A stretch of 64,000 nucleotides of DNA, from positions 62,001-126,000 of the forward strand of contig JAGPNK010000023.1 of assembly GCA_020746835.1 (NCBI GenBank), written 5' to 3'. The DNA comes from Stachybotrys elegans (taxonomy: Eukaryota > Ascomycota > Sordariomycetes > Hypocreales > Stachybotryaceae). The first letter of the stretch is position 1. Every line of letters begins with the position of its first letter. Below the pieces are notes generated by a model that was not told the origin of the DNA, did not search any database, and saw only the letters and a list, made by a program, of their open reading frames with translations. Position numbers and translations under genes: made by a program. Positions 1-9,255 of this stretch are shown here, in pieces.

Positions 1-448
1 TAAGGAATTACGGGGAGAGCAGAGCGACCATATTGATAGTAGCTAAGACACCGGTACGGCTTCCGATGAGAGTGAAGAATTCGTCATAGGAGCGATTGAA
101 ACCTATGCCGACAATGGAGAAGGCCAGATTCATTGAGAAGTAGGCAAGCATCAATACAAGTTGTAAGCGCGTTGGTAGTGTGCCAAAACTAATTCGAGAA
201 TGAATTCGAAGTTCTTGATTATGCCGCTTGCGAAAAATAGGAGCTTCGAGCACATGACGTTTGAAATTAGCGAGGCTAGGCGAGGCCTTGGTAAAGTATC
301 GTTGGTAAGGATTGTCGATGCACAAGAGCATACGGCTGAAGCCGATGATGGCATTGATCGTCTTCCATGTTGCAACAGCGGCTATTACCATCCCGCAAAA
401 GACTAAAAGATAGTGAGAGAGAACTTCATCCTGTTGTCCACTTGCCAT
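1..448 (-). CDS. Ferric-reductase-like membrane protein, N-terminal part, cut by window edge
   Basis: The start is the ATG at 448; an in-frame non-ATG extension upstream looks non-coding. The visible part is about 145 residues. It has one hydrophobic segment near residues 10-32 and a second beginning with LPTRLQLVLMLAYFSMNLAF, followed by SRTGVLATINM. The pattern LPTRLQ...N(x)...RTGxLAxxNM is characteristic of fungal FRE-type ferric/cupric reductases, which carry a heme-binding transmembrane core and cytosolic FAD/NADPH domains. The frame closes at a TAA at 8-10, a few codons after the point where the family continues with its LAGRNN-like segment. Either an intron begins here (a GTAATT lies right before the stop) or the gene is broken. 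The rest is outside the window, so activity cannot be judged. Confidence 0.55.
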
Positions 449-2135
449 TTTGAATCCAGTTACACAGTGTATCTGAGTCCTTGGGTCGGTTTGACAAGGT
501 TGACCATGGACTGTAGGGCAACTTGGAATGATTTTGCGAATCGAAGGGTTAGAGGAAACGGCAACAGGCACTTAGTTAGACCGAAAGCGCTGAGGGACCA
601 GAACTTGTCTGTGCCGTGATTTGGGCCAAAAGTCGTATGGGGCCACTTTTGGGTACAGTTCGTATGTGGGGTTTTCCACTATGACATACATACATAAAAT
701 GACCCCAGTGCTGTGGCTGACCAATTGCACCAATTGAGGATAGAATTTATATTAGGGCACTGTAATTAGGCCCAGGAAGGCCAAGAAATCCCAACAAAAG
801 ATTCATGACATTGGCAGAAGCTCTGGTAACTGGTGAGACTATTTCCGAGGCAAACGAAGCAATTGAAGAGGCGGATGCTGTTGAGGATGTGATCGAGGTG
901 GGAGGGATGGAAGAAGTTGAGTTCAAATTCGGAGGAGGAAGAATTAGGTGTGGTACGCACACGCGCAGGGCGTGAAGTCAAAATACCGCGAAAATATTAA
1001 AATCCACTTCATTCTAAAACGAAATTCGAAAATCATTTCACGGGTTTTATTTTTGGTGAATTTTCAACATATGGTTGAAAAATAGCATTTTGTATGGGGG
1101 AATTTTTTTTTTGCTGTACGGTAGGTGGGTACGTACGGCAGGTGGGTACTGCATGGTACCTAGACTGGACCAAGGCTGAGGATGAGCGAATTGAAGCCCA
1201 GGTCGCTGAAGAGATGGGAGACAATCCTTTGGCTAATAGAAGAAGAGGCTTCAAAGACATTTGGAGGCGAATAGAAACGGACAGTAGGGAACAAGAAGCT
1301 TTGCACTTGGCTAGTTATAGCATAGAAGACTGTATCATGGTTGGAAGTCACGGATATCAGACAACCAATTGAGTGGCAAAGCCCCTGAACAACATATCTG
1401 TCAATTTGGGAGGCCCTTATATGAATCAAGCAACTCGAATCTTTCCATCTAAATAATAATAGGCGAAAGGTAGCCAAAGGAAGCTGTCAGCTCCGCTGAG
1501 TGTAATTTGGTGAGCTTTACTTTGCCCCGCGGAGACAGTGCCGACAGCCCATTTTGTATTACCAGCTCGGCAAATGGCACTGTGCTTAGTCATTTTCGCG
1601 GGTACCGCGAGCCTATTGGCTCCCCGTGTACGGGATGGTGCACCTATGGGCTCCCGCCTACGCGTGCACGAGTGGAGGCGCGCCTAGGCGTGTGCCTATG
1701 GGGCCCCGGGTCATATACATGCTTGGAGCCTTGTCACACTTAAGGGGATACAACGGTGGCTGTAGCTTCTCCAGCAACAGAACATGCGGCATAGTACTAT
1801 GGCACGACAATGATGTCAACAAGCTGAAGACCGTGCTGCGGACTTGTGGTGTATGTAGATGTGGCGGCGGTTTTTAGACTCCAGAAGGGCTTGCCAAAGT
1901 AAGCGGGTCCGTCAACATGGCGAAGATCTAGAACGCCAGAGACTGACCGAATCAAGAGATCCAAACCATGCTCAGCCAAATCTAGACTAAGCCACGACAT
2001 ATTCCACCCAACTCAGATGGAATAGGCTTAACGTATTGGCATTATTACATAATGAATACGGAATCATATGATAATTATGGCATTATAGGTTTGTCCTATT
2101 TCATCAAGATAGTTCTGAAAGCTGATGTTTTATAG
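449..2135. other. Intergenic stretch, no gene supported
   Basis: Only short, overlapping, unrecognised reading frames occur here. A GC-rich segment at about 1510-1740 contains inverted copies of ACAGTGCC/GGCACTGT about 40 bp apart. It could be a relic of a small mobile element, but no matching outer ends were found. Confidence 0.4.
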
Positions 2136-2882
2136 GCGCTATATAAATCAGGCCCAGAGAAGGACCTCCGCATGGTTCATTCTATTGAGATGGGCTGGTT
2201 TATCCTTGATAAATACTACGCCCTCGTTGAGTCAACGCCAGTATACGCCGCCGCGATGCTTCTCGATCCCTCGAAGCGGAAGCATTATCTTCTTCAGAAC
2301 TGGCCTGAAGAGTGGCATCAGAAGACTATTGATGCTGCTTATTCGATCTGGCAGAGGGAATACGCGCATCTCCCTCATGAGTCACTCCCTGCTGCTGCCG
2401 CCGCTGCTGCTGATATCGATACGTGCCATCCATCCTCGAAGAAGAGGGTAGAGAATGAATTAGACCGGCTGAAACGTCGTCTAAGAGTTCAACCTACTTC
2501 GCAAGAGGATGAAGATACGTTTATGGCGTTTATTAAAGATAAAACTATCGATCTTGATGCTCTGAAGATAACTCCTCTTCAGTGGTGGTTACTTCCAGAG
2601 CAGCGCCGGCGCTATCCTCGCCTCCACCGTATGGCCATCAATATCCTCTCAATCACACCCTTATCCGCTGAACCGGAACGACAATTCTCGGGCGCACGCC
2701 GTACGCAGAGCTGGGATAGGCTTAGGTTATCGCCGGAGAACCTCCAGAGATTAGAGTGCATGGGCAACTGGTTTGCGAGGAAGCTCATCTCTTCGGAGGA
2801 GCTGCTAGCGATGATTGTAGAGGCTGTGGAGATGGATGATGAGATGGATATTGATTTCGACGAGGAGGATTGGGATGTATAA
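2136..2882 (+). pseudogene. hAT-family transposase, C-terminal remnant
   Basis: The open frame runs from 2136, just after a TAG, to 2882. The first ATG is at 2172 and gives 236 aa. The C-terminal 100 residues match the hAT dimerisation domain: WWL...YPRLHRMAINILSI, then PLSAEPERQFSGARR and the WDRLRLSPENLQRLECMGNW block. The upstream part (YAAAMLLDPSKRKHYL...W) is also typical of fungal hAT transposases. A full transposase has about 600-800 residues including an N-terminal BED zinc finger and the catalytic DDE residues. Those are absent, so this is a truncated, inactive relic. The acidic tail ends at the natural stop. A palindromic CTACCC-rich patch follows at 2960-3050. Confidence 0.8.
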
Positions 2883-2939
2883 TATAAAGTGGCATATTTC
2901 GAAGAATTGAGCACATATGCAGCATCTATCTTCCCCACC

Positions 2940-3050
2940 TACCTTACCGTCTTCCCACCAATCTACCCACTACTCTACACACTCTACCCGGGTAGGGTAG
3001 AGAAGTGGGTAGAGCTCCCTCTACTCTACAACGCCCAAGTATGGGGAGAC
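2940..3050. repeat. Palindromic CTACCC/GGGTAG patch, probable hAT 3' subterminal region
   Basis: Repeated CTACCC and CTCTAC words are followed by their inverted forms around the centre CTACCCGGGTAG at about 2987-2998. hAT elements commonly carry short repeated motifs inside their terminal inverted repeats, and this patch lies directly 3' of the transposase relic. No 5' partner or 8-bp target duplication was identified. Confidence 0.45.
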
Positions 3051-3099
3051 TGCAGGTACTACAGGCCCAGGCATGGTGAAATTCACCGACAGAGCCGCA

Positions 3100-4120
3100 A
3101 CAGGAGGAAAACATGGATGGCACAGCAGGAAATACACTGGAACCACAAACACTGAAATCGATTTCGCAGCTTCTGCAACAGAAGAACATCATCATATACT
3201 TCAGCCATAGATAGTACAAGGCAGGAACGCTGGGGACAGCTGGCCTCATTTCAACAATGGGGCGAAGTGGGGTGTCTCTCTGGGGATGCTTCGGCTGTTT
3301 GCCAGGTCCTGCTAACCGGGCATAGCTGCTTTAGTCATTGGCGGCCACAACCGAGTAGGAATAGAACTGAACTGAACTGAACCGAACCTCTAGGCGTTTG
3401 CCAGGTTGCGGCTGTAACTACAACTCATTGACCCTTTGCCAGCATGTGATCCGCGTTGGTATATTGAGTTTGGCTTCACACACACGCACAGAGGGCTAGG
3501 GCTGTGATGCCCGGATGGAAAGCTCCATTAACTGCAGCCGCATAAAGTTGCCAATGCCAAAGGGGTTCATTTGGGAACGGAAAGTTCGGCCTAAACTTCA
3601 TCATGGCAAAAGGGTTCGAACTTTGAATCTTTCGACTATCAGGGCAGCAGCTCAATAAGATTCAAGAGAACCATTTCGGATTTACGTTTCACGGGTCCTA
3701 AATGTAAGCCCGGCACAAAAGCTTCTCTTCTCACATGAAACATCCCGCCGCAGAGGCCTTGCCCACCCCTTTGCAGCCACCCACCGAGCGAACATATGAT
3801 TTCCCAAGTCTAGCCCCATGTGTTTGTCAATCACTATCCAAGGGACCAACTGAGTTCCATACATTTATAGCCGTAACCTTCCCAAACGTGTGCCCCAATA
3901 TTTCTGACCTATTAAATTAACATCCAGGACATACTTTTCTTAGCGAAACACTAGAATATTCGTATTGTGTAGAAATAGAATGTGCTTTTTGGCCCATGAC
4001 ATTACCACTATTAGCCCACTCGATAACTAGGCAATTGGTCAGCAGTCTGTAATTTAAGTGAGCAGGACTGGACGAGTGATGCCTTACTTTTCTCCAGCGA
4101 GTCGGCGAACCTTGGCTGGT
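3100..4120. other. Intergenic stretch, no gene supported
   Basis: No credible coding frame was found. An imperfect ACTGA microsatellite lies at about 3365-3390. Confidence 0.4.
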
Positions 4121-4122
4121 GA

Positions 4123-4647
4123 TCAGGGGCCGCTGATTATAATGAATGGCTGCTGCTGGGTGAAGCCCTCAAAGGTGAGCGTGTACACAAAGGTCACAGC
4201 GCTACTGGTCACTTCCGGCATCCAGTTCGGGTTCGGGCACTCAAAGGTTGCCTCGAAGTCCTCAGTTGTCTCAGCAATCGTGGTCTGCTCTGGGACGACG
4301 AGCTGGCCATTCTTCGTCGATCGAATTGTTTGTTCTACGGTGTCCGTCTTTGTCTCCGTGAACGGTTCAACAATTTTTCGATTTACCCCCGGGTTCTGAC
4401 AGACACCGGTGAAGGTGGCGGTGACGGCAAGTAGAACGTTCGCGTTGGTATGGCCCACGCCTCCAATTTGGGTGCCAGTACACTTAACGGTGCTAACCCC
4501 ATCGGCGCCGACGGTGAGGGCGCAGGCCGGTTCCTCGAAACCGCTGGCGTAGTGCGCGCCCGAGGGGGCATTATTGTAATTGGTGACCGCTTGGGCTGCT
4601 GTAGTGAACAGCAGAGCGAATCCTAGGACCTTGATCAAATACTTCAT
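4123..4647 (-). CDS. Small secreted cysteine-containing protein
   Basis: A 174-aa protein starting at the ATG at 4647. Residues 1-20 form a clear signal peptide (positive MKYLIK, then a hydrophobic core ending TAAQA). The mature part has four cysteines (in EPACAL, VKCTGT, GVCQNP and FECPNP), consistent with two disulfides. The segment CTGTQIGGVGHTNANVLL with a following NPG is a pattern I recall from conserved secreted ascomycete proteins of unknown function. No catalytic motif is visible. It stands alone, with AT-rich DNA on its 5' side. It could be a cell-wall or host-interaction protein, but no function can be assigned. Confidence 0.75.
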   Translation of the reverse strand: MKYLIKVLGFALLFTTAAQAVTNYNNAPSGAHYASGFEEPACALTVGADGVSTVKCTGTQIGGVGHTNANVLLAVTATFTGVCQNPGVNRKIVEPFTETKTDTVEQTIRSTKNGQLVVPEQTTIAETTEDFEATFECPNPNWMPEVTSSAVTFVYTLTFEGFTQQQPFIIISGP

Positions 4648-4649
4648 AG

Positions 4650-6013
4650 TGAATCTTCGTGATGTGATGTGATATGGAATACGTAGTAATAGTAGGCGTA
4701 TATATGTAAATATTTAGAAATATTCTCCAGTTCATAGCATAGTAAATGAGCGGCTGGTGCCTTTTATATATCTGTATATTTCAAACTTTCGACTTATTAT
4801 TTTACGTCCAATATATACAACTATACTTTCAACAAATAATTACTCCATTGCAAGTGCCTTAGCTCCGAGTTTCAACCCTAATTAAACCTTGATTAGACGT
4901 CATAGGGCCGTACTAGGCCCTGCCCAAGAGACCACCGTTACAAAGCTTGTCTGGGTTGTAAATCTTAATACCTAGGGACAGCATTCTATACGTCTCTCTA
5001 GCGATAGCGATAATGTCACCTGATGCCATATTGAAATACTATCCAGGGGGCCGGTTTCGAGGATAGTCTGCAATTTGTCCATACTATAATCTTTACATGT
5101 GAACGCTGGATTATTCTCGATCACAGGGTGAGAATGTAGCATCTAAGCTATAAAAAGTACGCCATATGCATTCCATGACACGATGTGAGTACTCGTGGTT
5201 TCATGTAACTTAATGTTATCATCCACTAAAGCTTATATCACGCCATTTCCGCTCCTCTTTCTTTACTATATATACAGCGCATTACTTAATACGCTTGTCT
5301 AGTGGCGTTATGAAAACACTTTTTGAGCCACAAGCGTATCTAATAACGTAGCTCGCATTATGCGGGCAGCTGACTGCGGCCTGAGGCTGCATCCAGCTCA
5401 TTTGAGAATATGAACGGAAAAACTCAATTGCCTTGTATAATATCCCCAAAGGCAGTTGCCTCACCATGGGTCCCTGCGACACTAGCCCTGCTAAGGCAGC
5501 CGCCAGTGGCACTGGTTGAGGTGACATGCCTCCGTCACCAGTCATTGTATACAATTGCACTTGTGGACATTGAGCGGTATAACAAGCCGCCATACAGGGT
5601 ATTGATCTATGTCACAGTCCAGCTGACACTCAGTAGTAGCAGGGGTCGTTGCTCGTCGTGGGATGTAGCGGGTGGCATCTTCTACATGCAGCTCTTGCAT
5701 GGATACACTTGTGTTCGAGGAACAGCATCAGCCTCATCCGAAAACGCCATCCACTTCTGCTAGGTAAGCGTATGTACGCCGCTTTTAAATTAGCCGATGG
5801 GGGTATTGCTGCCCCTCGCCTGACACCAAAAGCAAGATATGTCGTTCTGCTTTCAGGGAGGCTGCTTTCAGGGAGGCTGCTGGCGGACGATTAGATAAAT
5901 GCTCATGATCATTCGGACAAATCGGAGAACCGGAATACGCATTGATCTCGGTCAATGGTACGATGGGAGCTACGGAGAGGCATTCATAGGTGAGAGCCAA
6001 TATCCCAGCAGCC
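4650..6013. other. Intergenic stretch, AT-rich then mixed
   Basis: No supported gene. 4650-5280 is AT-rich and is probably the promoter side of the secreted-protein gene. A perfect 15-bp tandem duplication (CTGCTTTCAGGGAGG twice) lies at about 5848-5877. Confidence 0.4.
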
Positions 6014-7455
6014 ATGGCCCTCCCTCCTCAGCAACCGGGCCCTCCAGCAGGCGCAGTAGCAGCTGCACCCTCTGTTGCTCCCCCACACCCACCTCCACCT
6101 CCACCATCAGCGCAGCATGGTCAACCACACTCGATAGCCATCGCACAGACTCATCAACCGCAGACGCAGTCCGCCTGGACCACTCTACCAGCACCACCAC
6201 AACAATGGCAAGGAGCCGAAGAGTCCATGAGGACATGGCTCCAAACAAAAGCAGAAGAAGAGAAGACAAGACAAGAGGAGGAGAGGACGAGGCAGAAGAG
6301 CCTACGGCTGGAGCAAAGGAAGGTTGAGATGGAAATGCTGCGAGCCTCCCTTGGCGGTGGCATCCCTCCTCCCATGGTGCCGCTTGTGTTCGCGGGTATG
6401 GCATCTAGCGGTGGACTACCACAAGTCGCACTAGAGTGGGCACAGCAGCATTTGCAGTCGTACCAGGCCACTCACGGACAGCTTTTGCCAGCCTCGCAAG
6501 GCCAACAAGGAAGCGATCATCCTCGAGATGTACCACTCCAGACTCACGGCCAATACTCAACCCCGGCGACATCTACACAAGGCCCGGGCGGCTACGGCCC
6601 GTATACGGGCTCTCTGACACGGTCAAGAGGCCGCACCATTCCAGGAGCGGCAAGCACTCGACCGCCGGGGACAGCATCGAGCCTCATACAGCAGGGTCAG
6701 GGGCCACCAGTAGGAGCTATGGCTACTCATGTGCCTCAAACGTCCCCGCACGTGCAGACCCAGGCTGCCTCGCACGAAACGAGTCCATCTATATACTTTC
6801 ATCATTGGCAACCGCCAACTTCGCAAGCGGGGGCTGCTTCGAACAGACCGGGCTCTCCCACTGGTTCGTCCAAAGCAAAGAGAAAGAGAGACTCCATGTA
6901 GGCTAACGAGGGCATATATTTGTGCTTTTAGGAGAAAATCCTCGAAAGCGCAAGGCCACTAGCCTATCACAATCACAGCAGGCTGCGGTTGAAGGTCAAT
7001 CTCGTTCTCCGCCTATCGGTCGACAGCAAGACACAGCACGCCCTACATCGCCGACTCGCAGGGGTCATAAACGGAATAGAAGCGACTTGTCGTGGTATCA
7101 GCCTTCCGAACAGAGCCCTAAAGCCACCACAGCCAATCCACATCGAACCCCGCCGCCCCCTCATGGGGCAAATACGTCAACATCAAATCGCGAGGCAGCT
7201 CGCGGCGATGTGAGAAAACATTCAGTGACGTCTCTTCTATCAGGCGAAGCCAATGAACCGGCCATGTCGTCTCAAGGTACCAGACTGTCATCTGTTCATC
7301 ACACTGATGCTTCTGAGCACTTCAGCTGGAAGGGAGGAGAATCCTCGGCGAGAACTATGAGCCCCAGAAAAGACGAGCGTGGGCCAGAAGGCCTTTGGAC
7401 TCCATATGTTCCTGCTGTGCTCACAGGGTCTTTCTCTAGAATGGGCTTCAAGTGA
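6014..7455 (+). CDS. Conserved fungal Pro/Gln-rich coiled-coil protein, two exons
   Basis: Exon 1 is 6014-6863 and exon 2 is 6932-7455, giving 457 aa. The intron (6864-6931, 68 nt) has donor GTTCGT, branch point GCTAACG and acceptor TTTTAG. It joins ...SPTG to ENPRKRKATS in frame and removes a stop that would otherwise end the frame at 6901. The N-terminus is Pro/Ala/Gln-rich. Residues about 65-125 are charged and helical (EESMRTWLQTKAEEEKTR, then LRLEQRKVEMEMLRASL), followed by GGGIPPPMVPLVFAGM. The tail is basic and Ser/Pro-rich with nuclear-localisation-like KRKR and RKRK runs. I recall this architecture as a conserved Pezizomycotina family without an agreed name. A nuclear role is inferred only from composition. 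The last ~20 residues abut a foreign fragment and may not be the original C-terminus. Confidence 0.7.
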
Positions 7456-7458
7456 TTG

Positions 7459-7764
7459 ATGGCCGCACGCCACGTTCGGCCAACCTTCCCGCCCACCTTG
7501 GCCAAGGGTGAGCTCCTCGTCCGGGTCCGCGCCTCAAGTCTCAATGTCGCGGACTACAAAGTCCCGGAGCTCCCTTACGGCATGGGGAAAATGGTCATCT
7601 CAGTACCCGCCAGCCCCGGCATGGACTTTGCCGGGACTGTTGTGGTGGCCAACAAGCCAGGGGTTGCCTTCGCGGAGGGTGACAATGTCTTTGGCCGTCT
7701 AGACCCGTGTCAATTCGGCACGCTCGGAGAGTTCATTGTGGTCCGCGACTATGGCAGGCTATAG
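7459..7764 (+). pseudogene. Truncated quinone oxidoreductase/MDR GroES-like fragment
   Basis: About 100 residues that match the N-terminal catalytic (GroES-like) half of zinc-independent medium-chain dehydrogenases: KGELLVRVRASSLNVADYK, then PGMDFAGTVV and GDNVFGRL, ending at FIVVRDYGRL followed by TAG (7762-7764). The NADP-binding Rossmann half is missing. The fragment begins 3 bp after the stop of the preceding gene and lies about 40 bp before the LINE 5' target duplication. It is therefore a stranded gene end, not a working enzyme. Confidence 0.75.
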
Positions 7765-7803
7765 GGGTGACTGTTACAAAACCCGACACCCCGACACCCC
7801 GAA

Positions 7804-7813
7804 ACACCCCGAA
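7804..7813 (+). repeat. LINE target-site duplication, 5' copy
   Basis: ACACCCCGAA, identical to 13459-13468. It sits at the end of a short CGACACCCC-type repeat, so the exact edge may be off by one or two bases. Confidence 0.8.
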
Positions 7814-7944
7814 GTATCATTCCGTGAAAGGTGTACGGAAAAAAGGAATATTTCCAAGGAAGTCCTGGAAATATTATTATTTATCTTCTTTACAACTTTT
7901 GACATACTTGGTGATCGCTTGGCGGAGATTCAGGCCTTTGGCGG

Positions 7945-9255
7945 ATGTCTGGTGTTGCGAACCCCGCATCAGACGTCATTGTCGTCATGGAAGGCGAACC
8001 CGATGTTCCGGGCGGGGGATATCATCGCCCCCAGCGCAAAAGGACCAGAACGGCGAGGGCGTTGGAATCCGACCAGAAAAAAGGCGATATGGAGTGGCAG
8101 GAAGAGGAGAGCAGTGAGGGAGCTCCGAGTCAGACCCGAGCTAAGAAACGGGCCACGCCTAAGGCAACTGGCAGCATGATCGAGGTTACCCAGAGCCTGA
8201 AACAACTTCTGGAACAAGATTTTAACAAGAGAATGGAATCTATGAGGGCGGAGTTCCAGCTCGAGTTCACCAAGCTCAGTGACCGCATGGCTGAGGAAGT
8301 TACCAGGGCCACGGCTCAGATGGCACAAGAATTATCGCAAGTCCGAGACCATCTCACCCAGGTTTGCGGCGAGCTGGAGCAGACTCGACTACAGCTAGAT
8401 ATGCTAAACAAGGCTGAAACACCACGATCGCCGGGTCGAACATACGCAGACGCAGCCAGAATGACACCCGTCAGTATGTCTAACCAATCCTCATCTACGG
8501 CCCCATCGGCCACTCCAGAACCAGTGTTCTGCACAGTGGACACGTCCAGAGTGCCTGAGGATCACATTGGAGACGCTACACCGGCAATAATCCGCAAAAC
8601 CGTTGAACAGGAAATGCGAACGTCCAGTGACCAACCTCACTGGCGATGCGTGGCGGTGACCAGAGATGGACGGAATGCCAACCGCCTCAGGATTATAGGC
8701 AGGAACGAAGAAGAAATACAGAGGATCAAGACCATCCTCGAAACCAGGAAAGCTCCAGGTGCAAGAGTTCTTCGAGACCAACTGTACCCTATCAAAGTTG
8801 ATAGCATGAACCGTAAGGCCGTTTTTGACGAGGAGTTTAACGTCCTCCCCGGAGCGATGGAAACCTTGAGCCAGGAGAATGAAGTCCAGATCGCCAAGGT
8901 GGCTTGGCTGAGTCGAAAGGTCAACGCGAAGACATATGGATCCATGGTGGTGTACCTCACTAAGAGCACCGATGCCAAGAAGCTACTGCAAGAACAGTAC
9001 TTTCTCGTCGCAGGTGAATCGGCATATACGAGTGTATTTGAGCAGATAACTGGACCGGAACAATGTTATAACTGCCAAAAGCTCGGTCACAAGGCATTCT
9101 CGTGCAGCAAGAATCGAGTGTGTGCAAGGTGCGCCGTCGAGGGCCACCATCACAGTGAGTGCCAGGCACAGATACCCAAGTGCGCTCTCTGCAGCGGTCC
9201 GCATGAGTCATTCAGCAGAAATTGCCTGAAACTCCACCCCAGGCGGCATGAGTAG
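7945..9255 (+). CDS. LINE ORF1, gag-like RNA-binding protein
   Basis: 436 aa from the ATG at 7945. A charged N-terminus is followed by a long coiled coil (about residues 75-160), a central RRM/gag-like region and three C-terminal zinc-knuckle-type motifs: CYNCQKLGHKAFSC, CARCAVEGHHHSEC (both CX2CX4HX4C), and CALCSGPHESFSRNC. LINE ORF1 proteins of this type coat the element RNA and are needed for retrotransposition. The frame is intact. Its stop overlaps the ORF2 start by eight bases (ATGAGTAG at 9248-9255), the arrangement expected for coupled translation of ORF2. Confidence 0.9.
   Translation: MSGVANPASDVIVVMEGEPDVPGGGYHRPQRKRTRTARALESDQKKGDMEWQEEESSEGAPSQTRAKKRATPKATGSMIEVTQSLKQLLEQDFNKRMESMRAEFQLEFTKLSDRMAEEVTRATAQMAQELSQVRDHLTQVCGELEQTRLQLDMLNKAETPRSPGRTYADAARMTPVSMSNQSSSTAPSATPEPVFCTVDTSRVPEDHIGDATPAIIRKTVEQEMRTSSDQPHWRCVAVTRDGRNANRLRIIGRNEEEIQRIKTILETRKAPGARVLRDQLYPIKVDSMNRKAVFDEEFNVLPGAMETLSQENEVQIAKVAWLSRKVNAKTYGSMVVYLTKSTDAKKLLQEQYFLVAGESAYTSVFEQITGPEQCYNCQKLGHKAFSCSKNRVCARCAVEGHHHSECQAQIPKCALCSGPHESFSRNCLKLHPRRHE

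Noticed and set aside
1094..1372. 92-codon open frame on the plus strand
   Set aside because: Composition is plausible, but no family, splice context or promoter supports it and another frame overlaps on the opposite strand.
4058..4399. 113-codon frame antisense to the secreted-protein gene
   Set aside because: It lies inside the minus-strand gene and has no signature of its own.
6899..6901. Stop codon ending the coiled-coil protein at 303 codons
   Set aside because: The intron 6864-6931 fits phase and branch-point position and joins the conserved C-terminal region.
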